Assembly (NCBI GenBank): GCA_030452275.1
Contig: JAKDMR010000109.1
Location: 1 to 6,945 of the forward strand
Length of the DNA: 6,945 nt
Origin: Candidatus Nitrosocosmicus sp.
GTDB lineage: Archaea > Thermoproteota > Nitrososphaeria > Nitrososphaerales > Nitrososphaeraceae
Direction: 5' to 3'
The notes under the pieces: model-generated
Told to the model about the DNA's origin: nothing
The model's input: the letters and a program-made list of their open reading frames with translations, nothing else
Databases searched by the model: none
Position numbers and translations under genes: made by a program
In this document: positions 5,207 through 6,945 of the stretch, in pieces
Numbering within the stretch: position 1 is the stretch's first letter
Layout of the letters: every line of letters begins with the position of its first letter

Positions 5207-5764
5207 TCATTTTCGCCTTTGGTTTAAATACCATTCCAGAAATTTATCTAAAGCAACTCTCCTATGCGATATTTTATTCTTCGTTATCAAATCCATTTGA
5301 CCAAATGATAATTGCGAATTTTTCGGTACGAAAATCGGATCGAATCCCCATCCCCCTTTTGTAAGGTCGAAGGGGATATTACCTTTTATTTCTCCAGTAA
5401 ATGATTTGATTTTATGACCATCATAGAATGCGATTATTGACTTGAAACTCGCCTTTCTATTTACTTTGTTACCAAGCAGATCTAGAATACCTATATTTCC
5501 AATTGTTTTGTTTATATATGAAGAATAAACACCTGGAAAATCATTTAGGGCTTCAATGAAAAGGCCGTCATCTTCAACAAATATCTCTTTTTGATTAATC
5601 TTGAATGCTTGTAGGACTTTATCTTTTGCTACTTCCAATAAATTATCAGATTGAATTTCTTTCAGTTCCATCTTTTTGAATGCGATCTTAATTGTATTCT
5701 TTTTGGCTGATACTAGATTGTTTATTTCATTGTATTTATTAATATTGCTGCTTGCAAAATCCAT
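5207..5764 (-). CDS. rdgB: XTP/dITP pyrophosphatase (RdgB/HAM1 family)
   Basis: 185 residues, the normal length for archaeal HAM1/RdgB proteins such as MJ0226. The enzyme hydrolyses dITP, ITP and XTP to the monophosphate and pyrophosphate, keeping deaminated purines out of nucleic acids. All family motifs are in order: FASSNINKYNEI (3-14) for the nucleotide, EIQSDNLLEVAKDK (36-49), VEDDGLFIEALNDFPGVYSSY (63-83) with the metal-binding acidic cluster, GGWGFDPIFVP (137-147) and the base-recognition motif SHRRVALDKF (166-175). The usual EDSG reads EDDG here (Asp66). The ATG gives the standard short strand before SSN. A weak TATA-like box lies about 23 bases upstream. It is convergent with taw1 and divergent from the exchanger gene. 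The family assignment is firm; the gene symbol follows the bacterial name. Confidence 0.94.
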   Translation of the reverse strand: MDFASSNINKYNEINNLVSAKKNTIKIAFKKMELKEIQSDNLLEVAKDKVLQAFKINQKEIFVEDDGLFIEALNDFPGVYSSYINKTIGNIGILDLLGNKVNRKASFKSIIAFYDGHKIKSFTGEIKGNIPFDLTKGGWGFDPIFVPKNSQLSFGQMDLITKNKISHRRVALDKFLEWYLNQRRK

Positions 5765-5783
5765 ATCGATCTTACATGCATGG

Positions 5784-5790
5784 TTTAATT
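5784..5790 (-). promoter_or_regulatory. TATA-like box of the pyrophosphatase gene
   Basis: On the minus strand this reads AATTAAA, about 23 bases before the ATG at 5764, consistent with a leaderless or near-leaderless transcript. The match to box A is weak. Confidence 0.3.
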
Positions 5791-5850
5791 TGATTTTACT
5801 GCACTATTTTGACTTTCTAATCAACAAATCATTTAAAACAAAATATTAAA

Positions 5851-5857
5851 TTTATAT
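5851..5857 (+). promoter_or_regulatory. TATA-like box of the cation exchanger gene
   Basis: TTTATAT is centred about 31 bases before the TTG at 5885 and would place transcription start near 5880. This favours the TTG over the first in-frame ATG at 5909, which would leave a leader of about 28 bases. Confidence 0.45.
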
Positions 5858-5884
5858 GCTGTTTTAAGATAGATTTTACTGTTT

Positions 5885-6928
5885 TTGAATATTGAGAATT
5901 TTCTATTAATGTTGGCCTGGCTGGGAGGGCTTATCCTGGCAAGCTGGGTCTTATCATACGGTGCAGAGCATCTTTCGACGAGATTCGGAGCAAAGTTTGT
6001 AGGCAGAACCTTGCTAAGTGTTGCAACAACGCTTCCAGAAATAGCTATTGTCATTTATGCAGCATCTGCGGGCCTCTATGAAGTTGCGATTGGTGCCGGG
6101 CTTGGAAGTAATATTTTGATGATGACTCTCGGTCTAGCATTAATGTTACTAATTGCCACTACAAGGTTATCAAAAGCACCTCTTAAGAGAATTGATGTCA
6201 GCACCTTTAAAATTGATAAGGTGTTTTTGTTGGTTTCTGCTTTAATCAGTGCAATGCTACTGCTTGATGGGTATAACTATATAGATGGAATCATTTTTGT
6301 TGGAATGTTTGTAGCCTACGTATTAATAGCTTTTATAGAAATGAAGAGAGAACAAAAGATAAATGAACCCGCTGTTGTTAAGACCGTCGAAGGTAAATCA
6401 GTTTCTACTCCCGTTCATGTTTTAACTAACAAGAATGATATGATAAAAGCCGTTTTGGCTTTCGCAGCAGGAACTATAGGAATTTTGGTCGCTGCTGGTC
6501 CATTTATTGATTCTCTTCAGACTTTTTCTGAAGATATTGGGGTATCCACAATTGTTTTGGCAGTCATTATTAGTCCTATTGCTGGAGAAATGCCAGAAAA
6601 AATTTCTATGATGATATTAGCCAGGAAGGGGGCTGCTGGTGCTGCAATAGCTATTGCAAATGTTCTTGGATCAAAAATACTAAATAATTCTCTCTTACTG
6701 GGTGTGGCAATTATAGCTGCCATGTATCATGGTGGGTTCTTTACTACCATTCCTAATAGCGAGATGTTATGGTTTCAGATGATGCTAGCTACTTCAATCA
6801 CAGTTGTTGCTTTGATTCCGTTGTTTAAAAGATACATCGGTATCCGTACCGGAATATTTCTTGTTGGACTTTATATACTTAGCATCGCGATCCAATTCTT
6901 TGCACCGGGAGAGATCAAACCACACTAA
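5885..6928 (+). CDS. Sodium/calcium exchanger-like membrane protein (CaCA family)
   Basis: 347 residues, about ten predicted membrane helices in two inverted halves separated by a charged cytoplasmic linker at about 150-185. This is the CaCA cation/Ca2+ antiporter layout. The first alpha repeat is ATTLPEIAI...GLGSNIL (47-78) with key Glu52. The second is PIAGEMPEKISMM...VLGSKILNN (231-268) with Glu238. Both acidic ion-site residues are kept, but the residue equivalent to the second Ca2+ ligand of repeat 1 appears to be Met79, and GSN reads GSK (Lys264) in repeat 2. Ion specificity is therefore uncertain. The TTG start is supported by a TATA-like box upstream and by a frame that opens only after a TAG at 5870-5872; the ATG at 5909 (residue 9) would trim the first helix. 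It stands alone, divergent from the pyrophosphatase gene. Confidence 0.87.
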   Translation: MNIENFLLMLAWLGGLILASWVLSYGAEHLSTRFGAKFVGRTLLSVATTLPEIAIVIYAASAGLYEVAIGAGLGSNILMMTLGLALMLLIATTRLSKAPLKRIDVSTFKIDKVFLLVSALISAMLLLDGYNYIDGIIFVGMFVAYVLIAFIEMKREQKINEPAVVKTVEGKSVSTPVHVLTNKNDMIKAVLAFAAGTIGILVAAGPFIDSLQTFSEDIGVSTIVLAVIISPIAGEMPEKISMMILARKGAAGAAIAIANVLGSKILNNSLLLGVAIIAAMYHGGFFTTIPNSEMLWFQMMLATSITVVALIPLFKRYIGIRTGIFLVGLYILSIAIQFFAPGEIKPH

Positions 6929-6945
6929 CTATTTCCAAATTAATT

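Noticed and set aside
5170..5364. 64-codon plus-strand ORF across the taw1/pyrophosphatase junction
   Set aside because: It is mostly antisense to conserved HAM1 motifs, so it is a shadow frame.
1347..5769. Shared 13-mer AAAATCCATATCG at the starts of the permease (1348-1360) and pyrophosphatase (5757-5769) genes
   Set aside because: Both proteins begin Met-Asp-Phe, which explains most of the match; the rest is short enough to be chance.
5833..6054. 73-codon minus-strand ORF antisense to the exchanger start
   Set aside because: It is complementary to the first alpha repeat of the exchanger and has no recognisable content or promoter.
6517..6723. 68-codon minus-strand ORF within the exchanger
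   Set aside because: It is antisense to the second alpha repeat; its apparent composition follows from the coding strand.

Overview
The window looks like a piece of an AT-rich archaeal chromosome, most likely an ammonia-oxidising Nitrososphaeria (Thaumarchaeota) of the Nitrososphaera/Nitrosocosmicus type. The evidence is a Taw1-type wyosine enzyme, an intron-bearing tRNA-His with no encoded CCA, TATA-like boxes about 26-29 bases before most start codons with no Shine-Dalgarno motif (leaderless transcription), and two genes that appear to start with TTG. The lineage is an inference from these traits, not from a search.

Layout. 31-1356 (-) is a MacB/FtsX-type ABC transporter permease whose ATPase partner is not in the window. 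It diverges from 1431-2129 (+), a stand-alone class I glutamine amidotransferase. 2130-2452 holds no intact gene. It contains a 17-bp inverted repeat flanked by a 9-bp direct repeat (MITE-like), a possible gene remnant on the minus strand, and a strong 14-bp hairpin just beyond the next gene's stop. 2453-3523 (-) is a winged-helix plus class I SAM methyltransferase. 3524-3928 is a gap of about 400 bases with one very GC-rich island that could fold as a three-way junction, and that also overlaps a 19-codon ORF. 3929-4033 (-) is tRNA-His(GTG) with a 30-base intron at 37/38. 4163-5191 (+) is taw1, convergent by 15 bases with 5207-5764 (-), an RdgB/HAM1 nucleotide pyrophosphatase. The latter diverges from 5885-6928 (+), a CaCA-family cation exchanger with altered ion-site residues.

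The genes do not form one pathway. Nearly every gene has its own promoter, and the order alternates divergent and convergent pairs, which is typical of housekeeping chromosome. RNA function (tRNA-His, tRNA wyosine synthesis), nucleotide-pool cleaning, membrane transport and small-molecule methylation sit side by side. I see no phage, CRISPR or defence system. The less explained parts are the two long intergenic regions at 2130-2452 and 3524-3928.
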